DNA of 64,000 nucleotides, from assembly GCF_021278965.1 (NCBI RefSeq), contig NZ_CP065589.1:1183001-1247000 (forward strand), read 5' to 3'. The DNA comes from Chryseobacterium capnotolerans. GTDB lineage: Bacteria; Bacteroidota; Bacteroidia; Flavobacteriales; Weeksellaceae. The notes beneath the pieces were generated by a model. The model saw only the letters and a list, made by a program, of their open reading frames with translations, did no database searches and was not told the origin of the DNA. Every line of letters starts with the position of its first letter. Position 1 is the stretch's first letter. This document shows positions 28,145 through 37,006 of the stretch, in pieces. The translations under genes and the position numbers were made by a program.

Positions 28145-28512
28145 AAATTTTTATGATTTGTAATCATTGATGAAATGAAAAAAATAATCTCAATACTAAG
28201 TCTGAAAAAAGATGTCATCTTCTTTTCAAAAATTTGCCGTTTTCAGTTTTAATGTAGAATAAAACTGTATTGGATTTCTTTATATTGGTAGGCGCTGATT
28301 GGTAATGCAGTGCCAGACAACTTATCACAGTTGCCGGGATTAATAAATTTAACGATCATCATCTTTTTTGTTGTTTAATAAAATCTGTTTTTTCCGTAGA
28401 CAGATTTGAAGAGCCAAATTAGTGAAAAATATGCAAAAGACCAATATTTAGTTGTTTAGATGAAAGCTGTAGGATTGGAATGATATTTTTTAATTTGCAG
28501 GTTTATATCGGT
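28145..28512. other. 368-base intergenic region
   Basis: No recognised gene. A 37-residue minus-strand frame (28249-28362, starting MMIVKFINPGNCDKLSG) follows a purine-rich stretch and could be a small peptide gene, but there is no supporting context. Confidence 0.3.
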
Positions 28513-28983
28513 TTATACAATTTGAGCACTTTCTTTAATGCTGCTCATTACAAAAATACTTTTAGTCTGGCCAATACCTTCAATTTCTGATAACTTATTG
28601 ATGAAAAACTCATGGAACTCATCCATATTGGGAGCTAAAATTTTAAGCATAAAATCAAAATCACCACTGATATTATAAAATTCTACCACTTCTTTCAATT
28701 TGCCTACTTCTTCAATGAATTTCCCTGCCGTTTTTTTATTATGAACATTCAAGGCGATCATACAGATAACCATCATTCCTTTATTCACCTTTTTACGGTC
28801 TACTACAGCAGTATATTCTTTGATGATTCCCTGTTTTTCCATTCGTTTAATGCGCTCATGGGTAGGAGTGGGGCTAAGGTTGATTCTTGCTGAAATATCA
28901 CGGACACTCATCTTGGCATCTTTCTGAAGAAGCCGCAGGATGGAAAGGTCTTTTTCGTCGGGAGTGTAATTTTCTGTTGCCAT
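28513..28983 (-). CDS. Lrp/AsnC-family transcription regulator
   Basis: The 156-residue protein has an N-terminal winged HTH (LSILRLLQKDAKMSVRDISA, RINLSPTPTHERIKRMEKQG) and a C-terminal AsnC/RAM ligand-binding domain (GDFDFMLKILAPNMDEFHEF). Such regulators sense amino acids and act as octamers. It is divergent from the MFS exporter gene, 142 bases apart, the usual layout for a local regulator of an exporter. The ligand is unknown. Confidence 0.92.
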   Translation of the reverse strand: MATENYTPDEKDLSILRLLQKDAKMSVRDISARINLSPTPTHERIKRMEKQGIIKEYTAVVDRKKVNKGMMVICMIALNVHNKKTAGKFIEEVGKLKEVVEFYNISGDFDFMLKILAPNMDEFHEFFINKLSEIEGIGQTKSIFVMSSIKESAQIV

Positions 28984-29101
28984 TTGTTCTGTTTTGTAGG
29001 ATTAATTTCTTTGTTTTAGTTATTTTGTTCTTTTTATTATGATTATTTAGTTTTTTTGTTCCAAATTTAGTGTTTAATTTTTAATTACGTTCTGTTAATT
29101 T

Positions 29102-29109
29102 TAATTTTG
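29102..29109 (+). promoter_or_regulatory. -7 box of the MFS exporter gene
   Basis: TAATTTTG matches TAnnTTTG and lies 17 bases before the ATG. No clear -33 TTTG at the expected distance was seen. Confidence 0.4.
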
Positions 29110-29125
29110 CAGGAAATTTGAATAT

Positions 29126-30514
29126 ATGGATACAAGGAGAAATTTAATATTAATTTTAGCATCGGTGGGAACTTTTGTAGAGGCTTTGGATATTGCCATT
29201 ATTAATTTAACCATTCCTTCTATTCAGGAGCAGTTTCACATCGGAGCGGGAACTGTTCAATGGTTGCAAACACTATATGTGTTGTTTTTCGGAGGTTTTC
29301 TGATTATCGGCGGAAAGCTTTCCGATCAGATAGGAAGAAAGAAAATTTTCTTATTGGGAGCTTTAATTTTTATGTTAACTTCATTAGGAGCTGGGCTTTC
29401 CGAAAGTTTCAATATGTTAGCCATATTCCGTGCCCTTCAGGGGCTAGGAGCTGCATTTGTGATGCCGGCAGCTTTGTCTATTGTCACCAATACTTTCAGG
29501 GAAGAGCAGGAAAGAAACCGCGCGATTGGGATCTTTAGTTCTTTTGCTGCGATTGGTTCCGGGAGTGGTCTTTCGGTAGGAGGAATTATCAGTACATATC
29601 TGAGCTGGCATTGGGTTTTCCTTATTAATGTTCCAATTCTTTTAATCACACTTATCTTATCCTATTATTATTTGCCAGCGGATGAGAAAAATGAAACTGC
29701 ACAAAAAACAGATGTTATTTCCGGGATATTAATGGTGCTTGGGCTTTTAAGTCTTACCTACGGAACACATGAGCTGGTTCATATCAAAGAACAGCCTTTT
29801 CTTGTAGTAGGTTCATTGGTCGTAGCTGTATTGCTTTTAGTAATGGTATTTTTCAGACTAAGAACCGTTTCAGAGCCTTTATTTGATCTGAATTTATTCA
29901 GACATGGTTCATTGGTGGTTTCCAATGCGGCTTTCTTTACTTTGGGAGCATTTTTTATTGGGTTTTTATTCCTGATATCTTTAATGCTTCAGAAAGATAT
30001 GGGCTATAGTGCAGCTGCTTCCGGATTGATGCTTGTTCCGTTTAGTGTGCTGTCAGCGCTAACAGCTAAATTCATTTTACCTCACATTTCAAAAAGATTG
30101 AGTTCATCACAAATGGGAGTGTTAGGATGGTCTTTTATGCTTACAGGAGGATTGTTATTGTTAATTTCAGTGTATACAGAACATCCGCTAGCCGTAGTTT
30201 TATTAGGAGCGGCATGCATCTCAGGAATAGGAATGACTTTCTGTTTTACGGCACTTTCTGTAATGGGAATTCAGGATGTTGAACCTTCCAATTACGGATT
30301 GGCATCAAGTTTGAGTTCTACAAGTTACTTCCTGGGAGCTGGGATAGGGTTGTCATTCATGACATTAATGAGCCAGGTTTTTCCTTCAGAATTTGCAGTG
30401 GGGAGCCTGAATCTGATTGTACTGATTGGCTATGCTCTTTTAGCCCTTGGAATGTTATTATATTTTATATTGAAAAGCTTAAGAATGAAGCAGGCTGAAG
30501 TCGCTGTTTCGTGA
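29126..30514 (+). CDS. MFS drug exporter, DHA2-type
   Basis: The 462-residue inner membrane protein has 14 hydrophobic segments. Motif A is GGKLSDQIGRKKIFLLGALI (about 62-81) and the DHA2-typical start is FVEALDIAIINLTIPSIQEQ. Motif C-like GSGSGLSVGGIIS is present near 148-160. It exports hydrophobic compounds against proton entry. Divergent from the Lrp-type regulator, which probably controls it. Confidence 0.88.
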   Translation: MDTRRNLILILASVGTFVEALDIAIINLTIPSIQEQFHIGAGTVQWLQTLYVLFFGGFLIIGGKLSDQIGRKKIFLLGALIFMLTSLGAGLSESFNMLAIFRALQGLGAAFVMPAALSIVTNTFREEQERNRAIGIFSSFAAIGSGSGLSVGGIISTYLSWHWVFLINVPILLITLILSYYYLPADEKNETAQKTDVISGILMVLGLLSLTYGTHELVHIKEQPFLVVGSLVVAVLLLVMVFFRLRTVSEPLFDLNLFRHGSLVVSNAAFFTLGAFFIGFLFLISLMLQKDMGYSAAASGLMLVPFSVLSALTAKFILPHISKRLSSSQMGVLGWSFMLTGGLLLLISVYTEHPLAVVLLGAACISGIGMTFCFTALSVMGIQDVEPSNYGLASSLSSTSYFLGAGIGLSFMTLMSQVFPSEFAVGSLNLIVLIGYALLALGMLLYFILKSLRMKQAEVAVS

Positions 30515-30548
30515 TAAGCGACCTTAAAATTACACAAACTATATGAGT

Positions 30549-30590
30549 AAGGAATTGGTGTTTAGGCATCGGTTCCTTTTTGTTTTTTTT
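30549..30590 (+). terminator. Terminator of the MFS gene
   Basis: A 12-bp stem AAGGAATTGGTG / CATCGGTTCCTT (with wobble pairs) and a 6-base loop is followed by a T-rich tract. Confidence 0.8.
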
Positions 30591-30622
30591 AGATATTCAT
30601 ACCTCTTCATTACTTTTGTGTC

Positions 30623-31402
30623 ATGAGAATACAAATCATTAGTGACCTTCATCAGGAATTTGGAAGAACGGAATTATGCTTTGACAATGCAGACGTTGTT
30701 GTGTTGGCTGGTGATGTCAACTTAGGAACGAAAGGAGTTGAATGGATCAAACAAACTATCCCTGATAAACCAGTCATCTATGTTCTGGGAAATCATGAAT
30801 ATTATAAAGGTTCGTATCCCAAAACGCTTCATAAAATAAAAGATTCAGCAGAAAATTCTAATGTTTTTGTGCTTGAAAATTCTTTTGTAGACATGGAAGG
30901 TATTCATTTTCATGGGGTTACCTTATGGACTGATTTTTCAATCTTTGGCAATCCAATGGAATACGGAATGATCTGTCAGCCGAAGATGAATGACTATAAA
31001 AAAATCAAACGTGATCCATCTTACTCAAAACTGAGAACGATAGACACTTTCAAAATTCATCAGCTTTCAAAAGTATGGCTGCAGGAAAGTCTGGAATCAT
31101 CTAAAGAATTTAAAAATATAGTGGTTACCCACCATGCGCCAGGTATTCAGTCTGTACCGGAACACTATAAAGAAGATCCGCTATCTTCCGCTTATGCTTC
31201 TAATCTGGAAAATATGATTCTTGAACATCAGCCGTTATATTGGATTCATGGTCATATTCATACTCCATGCAGATATACTATCGGGAACACTGAAGTTATC
31301 TGTAATCCTCATGGGTATATTGATGAAAAGTATAATGGTTATGATAAGGAATTGATTGTTGAGATAAAAAATAATGAAAAGAGAGCAATCGGTATAGGTT
31401 AA
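30623..31402 (+). CDS. Calcineurin-like metallophosphoesterase
   Basis: The 259-residue cytoplasmic protein has the five metallophosphoesterase motifs: SDLHQEFG (about 7-14), LAGDVNLG, LGNHEYY, VTHHAPG and HGHIHTP. These bind two metal ions and hydrolyse phosphodiesters; the substrate is unknown. A TACTTTTG box ends only five bases before the ATG, so the transcript may be nearly leaderless, or this box is chance. Confidence 0.88.
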   Translation: MRIQIISDLHQEFGRTELCFDNADVVVLAGDVNLGTKGVEWIKQTIPDKPVIYVLGNHEYYKGSYPKTLHKIKDSAENSNVFVLENSFVDMEGIHFHGVTLWTDFSIFGNPMEYGMICQPKMNDYKKIKRDPSYSKLRTIDTFKIHQLSKVWLQESLESSKEFKNIVVTHHAPGIQSVPEHYKEDPLSSAYASNLENMILEHQPLYWIHGHIHTPCRYTIGNTEVICNPHGYIDEKYNGYDKELIVEIKNNEKRAIGIG

Positions 31403-31416
31403 TTTCCTCTGCTCTC
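31381..31416 (-). terminator. Possible terminator of the PLD/coiled-coil/vWA operon
   Basis: A 7-bp stem GAGAGCA / TGCTCTC, then TTTTC and further T on the minus strand. It overlaps the end of the convergent phosphoesterase gene and has a long loop, so it is uncertain. Confidence 0.35.
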
Positions 31417-31442
31417 TTGGCTTCATTTACAATTTCATTCAC

Positions 31443-32423
31443 TTAAATACTATCCATTAATTTTTTCAACGCTTCATAAGCTTCTGTTTTTTGAGAGAAG
31501 GCAGGATAAATCTTAACCTTTGAAGCTCCGGAAGCTTTAAGCCATTGTGACCAGAGAATTTTCATGATTTCAAAGTCTGTTGGTTGTATAGTGCTGGCTC
31601 CGTTTTTGTCTAAAGATCGGTCTGTCATTTCCAGGATCAGAACAGAGGTGTTCTTTAAAGGGGTAAAGGTTTTTCTTATATGATATTCAGGCTTTGATAG
31701 GATGAATTTTTCCAGATCGTTATTTCCGCTTGCCAAAAAATGATCCCTTATATTTCTGATGGATTTTTGATCAAGAACATATCCGGATGTAGTATTGGTG
31801 CTTTCAATGTACCCATCTGTTAATAGAACAACAATATTTCTGGTTCCTTTAATGATAAACTGGTTATCACTAATTGCAATTTTTGTATCAGGAGTAGTAA
31901 TAAGAGAATTACTTATGGTTTGGTTGAAATAATTCCAAACGTCGGAGCCTGATAAATTCTGTAGAGAGTAGGTGTAAATTTTGGAAAGATTATTTTTTAA
32001 CGAAGGGATATCTGACTTGAGCTGTCCTCTTTTATATTCTGAAGACTCTCGTTGATCATCTTTGAACGTTCTGAAATTAATTTCTAATTTTTGAGCATCT
32101 GCAATATTCTGATTTAGGATTCCCCGGTTGATGAAATCAATTTTATAAGTATCCAACTGATTCATTTGCCTATTTTTAGTTTTCAGAAGGTTTTCTATAT
32201 TATCAGCAATATTGTTGATGAGTACAGTGTCGTGTAATGGCTTGGGATGAATTTCAGAGTTGATTCTGTTAGATAGATCCGGAATAATGAGGACATTATA
32301 ATCATAGATTTTAGGAATGTCTGATGATGAATCAGTAGAAGAGGTATCTTTCTTTTTACAACAATTTGAAAGTATAGAAACAGATAATAGGGTAATGAAG
32401 CTTACTATAAGTTGTTTTTTCAT
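31443..32423 (-). CDS. Lipoprotein with a von Willebrand A-like domain
   Basis: The 326-residue protein has a lipoprotein signal (FITLLSVSILSNCC, lipid Cys near residue 21) and a Ser/Asp-rich linker. Then comes a Rossmann-like vWA pattern: first strand YDYNVLIIPDLSNRI with a D-x-S metal-site-like motif (about 41-55), and a later strand RNIVVLLTDGYI (about 197-208), the typical fourth-strand LLTDG. A MIDAS-type metal-binding, protein-binding role outside the inner membrane is likely. It is the third gene of a unit with the coiled-coil membrane protein and the PLD-like protein; the gap to the former is 11 bases. I know no named family for it. Confidence 0.65.
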   Translation of the reverse strand: MKKQLIVSFITLLSVSILSNCCKKKDTSSTDSSSDIPKIYDYNVLIIPDLSNRINSEIHPKPLHDTVLINNIADNIENLLKTKNRQMNQLDTYKIDFINRGILNQNIADAQKLEINFRTFKDDQRESSEYKRGQLKSDIPSLKNNLSKIYTYSLQNLSGSDVWNYFNQTISNSLITTPDTKIAISDNQFIIKGTRNIVVLLTDGYIESTNTTSGYVLDQKSIRNIRDHFLASGNNDLEKFILSKPEYHIRKTFTPLKNTSVLILEMTDRSLDKNGASTIQPTDFEIMKILWSQWLKASGASKVKIYPAFSQKTEAYEALKKLMDSI

Positions 32424-32434
32424 CTTAATTAAGA

Positions 32435-33694
32435 TTAATTTTGAGCGAATTCTGAAGTGAATTGTTCGTGAAATGCAATGACATTAAGCCAATTTTCACA
32501 TTCTCTGATAGCTTCAGTAGTTTTAACTTCTGCTTTATTGACAGAGTAAATTTCATATAAATATTTACTCCAGCCTTCCATGAAAATATTTACTCTGTTT
32601 TCCATTTCCGTTTTTGATATTGGGAGCCTGTCATTATCAACCTGGCTTTTATAGATCTGAGCTAGATTTTCTACTTTCTCTTTGAAGGTTAGGAGAAGCT
32701 GCTTGAGGTTGTTTACTTTTGTATTGGTTACAACAGGAAGCTCCTGAAGTTGTTTGCTTAAAGTGGCTTTATTTCTTTCCAATCCTTGGTTATCACCGTT
32801 TAATTGGCTGTTTTCTTCTTTGAAAGCATTGATTTTCAGCTGGTACTGTTCTTTTTCCTCTTCCAGTTTTTTTACAATAAATTCTGTTTTCTCCTGATGA
32901 TGGGTTTTTGTTCGCTTGTGATGAGAATGATAAAGTTTATTGATAACCAAACTGAAAAGATAAACCCCTAAGGTTCCTAAGGTAAAGACAAGAAGGAAAT
33001 TTTGGGAAAATACAATTTCAGAAAATGAAGACTTCTTATCTGTCTGATTGGTAAGATATTCTATATCATTGATGTTTTTAGCAACCTTGTAGGCAATGAA
33101 GCAGTCTACCAGGAAAATTAATATCAGACCTTTGTTCTCTTGTATGGTTTTGTTGATTTTTAAAAGTAGGGTTTGAGGTTGGTTCGCTATTTCAAAAGGT
33201 GTTTTGTCAGGCTTAATTAACTTCAGCATACCCAATGCTAATGGAATGCTTACAAAAAGAAAGAGAAACATAATCCCACCCACTCCTTTATTCCAAATTT
33301 TGGTAATGGCATGTGCGTTGAAAACTTCTGGTATTTCTGTAACGATTCCTTTTCTGAGTTCAGAGAGAATATCTTCTTTTGAAAAGATAAAAATATAGGC
33401 TACAGAAGAGTAAAAAACAAAAATATACAAGATGAGCATTACAGTAATGAAGCTTAAAAGAGAGGTTAAAGGCCAGTTGATCGGAGGCATAACAAAATCT
33501 ACTTTTAACTCATTGATCTTTTTTATCAAAACATCAATTTTATCCTGTATAAAGGGAATTTTAATAGATGTATTGGTTTCTATGCGGTGTTTTCTATCCT
33601 CAATTTCCTTTTCTGTAGTACGGATTGTATTTTCTATATTTTGGGTCTCGGAGTTAAGGTTGTACTGCAATGTATCGATTTCATTCTGAGTTTT
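32435..33694 (-). CDS. Coiled-coil membrane protein of the PLD/vWA operon
   Basis: From the ATG at 33694 the protein has about 420 residues. An N-terminal coiled coil (ENTIRTTEKEIEDRKHRIET) is followed by four or so membrane helices (SLLSFITVMLILYIFVFYSS, GIMFLFLFVSIPLALGMLKL, LILIFLVDCFIAYKVAKNI, FLLVFTLGTLGVYLFSLVI). Then come a basic stretch (HSHHKRTKTHHQEK), a long second coiled coil, and a C-terminal helical part. The same frame is open upstream through the end of the PLD-like gene. Removing one A from an A8 run (33754-33761) would fuse both into a 687-residue protein with a continuous coiled coil. Fusion or two coupled genes cannot be settled by reading. Confidence 0.65.
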   Translation of the reverse strand, partial: KTQNEIDTLQYNLNSETQNIENTIRTTEKEIEDRKHRIETNTSIKIPFIQDKIDVLIKKINELKVDFVMPPINWPLTSLLSFITVMLILYIFVFYSSVAYIFIFSKEDILSELRKGIVTEIPEVFNAHAITKIWNKGVGGIMFLFLFVSIPLALGMLKLIKPDKTPFEIANQPQTLLLKINKTIQENKGLILIFLVDCFIAYKVAKNINDIEYLTNQTDKKSSFSEIVFSQNFLLVFTLGTLGVYLFSLVINKLYHSHHKRTKTHHQEKTEFIVKKLEEEKEQYQLKINAFKEENSQLNGDNQGLERNKATLSKQLQELPVVTNTKVNNLKQLLLTFKEKVENLAQIYKSQVDNDRLPISKTEMENRVNIFMEGWSKYLYEIYSVNKAEVKTTEAIRECENWLNVIAFHEQFTSEFAQN

Positions 33695-33731
33695 CATTTC
33701 TACATTACTGATACTTACTTTAAGTTGCTCT

Positions 33732-34499
33732 TCAATCCTGTTTTTCAATCTTGTTTTTTTTCTCAGTAATCACTTCAATTTCATTAATGAAATTCGAATA
33801 AAGGCTGTCCATTGCTTGTGGTAGCACCTGATGATCTCCCTGATTTTCAAACGCTCGCTGGTAAGCATTCTCTTTCAGAAGGCTTTTGTCAAAGGAGCCC
33901 ACTTCGGTGGCAATGATGTTGTCCAGAACATCTTTAAATTCCTTTAATGACTGTTCCTGAAAATTAAGTGGCTGGGCTTTTGCTTCATTGGGTAGTTTAT
34001 TCATTGCTGGTTTCTCAAATGCCTTTTCTTCAATTTCTATTTCTTCAATACTGAGTCCGCTGTTTAGTTTCTCAATTCTATTTTTGATGGTGAAAAAACT
34101 GTCTGTAAGTTCATTGATTGTTTTGGGGTAGTTGGTAATTAAAACCTGTTCATGATTATTTTTGGCGTTATTTGACCAATTGTATGAACCGGAAATTGCT
34201 AAGGTGCGGTCAATCACGCAAAACTTAAGATTCATCATTCCATAGCCTACGTTTTTTATTTTTGTGAAATTCAATCCCAACTCGACAAGCAAATCGAAAT
34301 CAAGCTTTTCATTGTCTGGCTGATCAGAAAGAATAAGCGATACTTTTACATTTTCTTTAAGCTTATCGCGGATGATATGATATAAATCCTGATTGGTAAA
34401 CCAGGCCATTGCAATCAGAATTTCTGATTTTGCACTACGCAATTCTGATTTGATCCTTTCCAGAATCTCGTCAGTATTAGAAATTGAGTCTTGAATCAT
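33732..34499 (-). CDS. PLD-like protein with a degenerate HKD motif
   Basis: From the ATG at 34499 (MIQDSISNTDEIL) the protein has 255 residues. The first half of a PLD fold (KSEILIAMAWFTNQDLYHII) is followed by the catalytic segment NLKFCVIDRTLAISGSYNWS (about 105-124). The Lys, Asp and GSxN remain but the catalytic His of HxK is Asn, so a nuclease/lipase activity is doubtful. The C-terminal about 110 residues are acidic and helical. The start is supported by a TACTTTTG box at 34541-34548 on the minus strand, about 42 bases upstream. It is the first gene of the operon; the next frame overlaps or follows it closely. Confidence 0.72.
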   Translation of the reverse strand: MIQDSISNTDEILERIKSELRSAKSEILIAMAWFTNQDLYHIIRDKLKENVKVSLILSDQPDNEKLDFDLLVELGLNFTKIKNVGYGMMNLKFCVIDRTLAISGSYNWSNNAKNNHEQVLITNYPKTINELTDSFFTIKNRIEKLNSGLSIEEIEIEEKAFEKPAMNKLPNEAKAQPLNFQEQSLKEFKDVLDNIIATEVGSFDKSLLKENAYQRAFENQGDHQVLPQAMDSLYSNFINEIEVITEKKNKIEKQD

Positions 34500-34540
34500 G
34501 GTATTTATAATTAGTTTTTTATAAAAGGTGATTAACGGTT

Positions 34541-34548
34541 CAAAAGTA
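34541..34548 (-). promoter_or_regulatory. -7 box of the PLD/coiled-coil/vWA operon
   Basis: TACTTTTG on the minus strand fits TAnnTTTG; the expected -33 TTTG is not clear. Confidence 0.4.
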
Positions 34549-34710
34549 TAAACATTCAAATTGGATTCTTTACGGTTTTCCGTAAATAGAGAAAAGCAAA
34601 ATATGATGCATTATATCATCTATAACCGGCTGCTTTGTCTGTTTCATTGTTTTGTACCTTTCCATAGGTTAGCCTTTTTCACTACCTTCGTACCTCATAA
34701 TCCATTTCCT

Positions 34711-35637
34711 ATGGCTAAAAAATCCTATAAAGAACCTTTCAAAGAACCTGATTTTGTTTCACAGCTGGCTTTTGATGAAGTTTTACAGCAAGTAGGATTT
34801 GATCTCAGGATTAAGGAATTTGTGGTGATGGATATAGATAAGGCAAATTATATCATAAAGCCGGATATCCCTTACCGTTCAGACTATTTCTGTATTTTTC
34901 TAGTGCAGGATGGAAGTGTTGGGTTCAGATTAGATGATAAAAGTTATGAAGTGTTTAAGGGAGATTCCATTTTCTGTCCTATGTTGGAGACTTTTTGGGT
35001 AGAAAATATCGCGGAAGATTATAAAGCAACTTATATTTTCTTTTCGGTTGATTTTATTTCTCAGGCTGGTTTCAATTATAAGTCTAATAATGTCCTGAAG
35101 AGTCTTTCATCGGATCCTACCCATATTATCAGGAATGAACCGGATTTGTTCAGAAAATTGAATTTTCACCTCGATGAATTAAAGCAGCTGAATAATAAGG
35201 AGAAAGATAATTATTATTTTAACGAAATGATCTGGCATCACTTTTCACTGGTGATTTATGAAATAGACAACTATTTCAAGAAAATTGAAAAACCTCATAC
35301 CGTTACTCCTAGGGAAGATGAACTTACGACTAGTTTTTTTAAGCTTGTACAGCAGTATTTCAAAGAAGAACATAATGTTCAGTTTTATGCAGACAGGTTA
35401 TTTATTAGTAGGAAATATCTGACTAAGGTGATCAATAAAACAATGTTTAAAACACCTCGGGATATTATCCATCATGTATTGGCCGTAGAAGCAAGATTAT
35501 TGCTTAAAAATCCCAATCTTAATGTAAGTGAGGTCGCTTCTCAGCTTAAATTTTCCGATCAGGCGTCTTTTAGTAAATTTTTTAAAAAACATACGGGAAG
35601 AGCTCCCTTGGAATACAGAAAAGATGATTTGTATTGA
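34711..35637 (+). CDS. AraC-family regulator, probable regulator of the RND operon
   Basis: An in-frame extension reaches 34561, but the ATG at 34711 (MAKKSYKEPF) is the likely start because the extension lacks family character. The 308-residue protein has a cupin-like sensor domain (about 30-160, with SVGFRLDDKSYEVFKGDSIF) and a C-terminal AraC HTH pair: NVQFYADRLFISRKYLTKVI and NVSEVASQLKFSDQASFSKF, then KKHTGRAPLEYRK. It stands 200 bases before the RND efflux operon in the same direction and is probably its regulator. Confidence 0.88.
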   Translation: MAKKSYKEPFKEPDFVSQLAFDEVLQQVGFDLRIKEFVVMDIDKANYIIKPDIPYRSDYFCIFLVQDGSVGFRLDDKSYEVFKGDSIFCPMLETFWVENIAEDYKATYIFFSVDFISQAGFNYKSNNVLKSLSSDPTHIIRNEPDLFRKLNFHLDELKQLNNKEKDNYYFNEMIWHHFSLVIYEIDNYFKKIEKPHTVTPREDELTTSFFKLVQQYFKEEHNVQFYADRLFISRKYLTKVINKTMFKTPRDIIHHVLAVEARLLLKNPNLNVSEVASQLKFSDQASFSKFFKKHTGRAPLEYRKDDLY

Positions 35638-35839
35638 TAATGAGTGAGTTGTGGTTTTGATGTCTTTTTGATAAATAAAGCCATATTTTTGATTTGTTTT
35701 TTAGAAATATATCATTTAATTTGTCTATGAATGATATTTCTCATGTTTTGAAAAATAAGGAGTCTTTTTGACAAAACAAGGGGTTTTTTGACTAATTCTA
35801 TTGAATTTTTTTCGTTCGAATTTTGCAAGGAAAATTTAA

Positions 35840-36997
35840 ATGACTAGAGTTATGCAAAGATTTTTTGTTCAAAAATCAACCCTACTTTTTCTTTCGCTCA
35901 TCGCTTTGACGGGATGTAAGAAGAGTGATCAAAACCAGGCTTACCAACAGCAGGCGCCAGAACTTCCTGTAGAAATAGTAAAACAGGGAGACGCTTCTGT
36001 TTCAAGAGAATATGCAGCATCCGTTGAGGGAATTTCTAATGTAGAAATCAGACCTCAGGTAACCGGATATTTAAGCAAAATTTTTGTTGATGAAGGAGAT
36101 TATGTGAGAGCCGGCCAGCCTTTGTTTAAAATCGAAGACAGAATATTTGCTGAGCAGCTAAAAAGTGCACAGGCAGCATTCATTACAGCGCAGGCTAATC
36201 TTTCCACTTCAAAAATTGACTTGGACAGAAAGAAGGAACTATTCAAAAATAAAATGGTGTCCGAAATTCAGGTGAAAGAAGCAGAGGCGGCTTATAATGC
36301 TGCAAGAGGAGCCGTAAGCCAATCAACATCTTCCATTGAATCAGCGAAGATTAATCTTAATTTTTCTACGATTAAAGCTCCGGTAAGCGGATTTATCGGA
36401 AGATTCAACTATCGTTTGGGAAGTTTGATGACCCCGGGCAATCAGGAACCGATTACCTTATTATCAGATATCCATGAGGTATATACTTATTTCAGCTTAA
36501 GTGAAAATGACTTTAATAATTTCCAGAAGCAATATGTGGGAAACAGTATTGATGAGATTATTAAAAATACACCAGCAGTATCTCTATTGCTTTCCGGTGG
36601 TGAAAAATATACTGAAACGGGAAGAATTGATGCTGTTGAAGGACAGTTCAACAAAACGACTGGCTCTATTACCTTAAGAGCAAAATTCAACAACCCGAAT
36701 AATACTTTAAGAAGTGGAAATACAGGAAAGATCCTATTGGATCAGTTCTATAGCAATGTTGTGCTGCTTCCGATTGCATCTACCAGAACCATTCAGGATA
36801 AAGTTTTTGTGTTTACCATCAAAAATGGAAAAGCAGAAATGCTTCCTGTAGAAGTGAATGGAAAAGCGGGTGATCATTTCATAGTTTCCAAAGGCTTGAA
36901 GGCTGGAGATCAGTATATCGTTTCCGGTTTCGACAGATTACAGCCGGGGACTCCTGTAGTGGCACAAAAGAAAAATGCTCAACAGAAAAAATCGTAA
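35840..36997 (+). CDS. RND efflux periplasmic adaptor (AcrA/MexA-like lipoprotein)
   Basis: The 385-residue membrane fusion protein has a lipobox (LSLIALTGC, lipid Cys near 27). Lipoyl halves are VEIRPQVTGYLSKIFVDEGDYV (split around the hairpin) and TIKAPVSGFIG; an alpha-helical hairpin (about 105-165) and beta-barrel domains follow. It links the inner membrane pump to the TolC-type channel. It is the first gene of a three-gene operon; the pump gene begins nine bases after it. Met5 is an alternative start. Confidence 0.93.
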   Translation: MTRVMQRFFVQKSTLLFLSLIALTGCKKSDQNQAYQQQAPELPVEIVKQGDASVSREYAASVEGISNVEIRPQVTGYLSKIFVDEGDYVRAGQPLFKIEDRIFAEQLKSAQAAFITAQANLSTSKIDLDRKKELFKNKMVSEIQVKEAEAAYNAARGAVSQSTSSIESAKINLNFSTIKAPVSGFIGRFNYRLGSLMTPGNQEPITLLSDIHEVYTYFSLSENDFNNFQKQYVGNSIDEIIKNTPAVSLLLSGGEKYTETGRIDAVEGQFNKTTGSITLRAKFNNPNNTLRSGNTGKILLDQFYSNVVLLPIASTRTIQDKVFVFTIKNGKAEMLPVEVNGKAGDHFIVSKGLKAGDQYIVSGFDRLQPGTPVVAQKKNAQQKKS

Positions 36998-37006
36998 GAA
37001 GAAATC

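Noticed and set aside
34561..34710. N-terminal extension of the AraC regulator
   Set aside because: It has no family character; the ATG at 34711 gives a normal AraC start.
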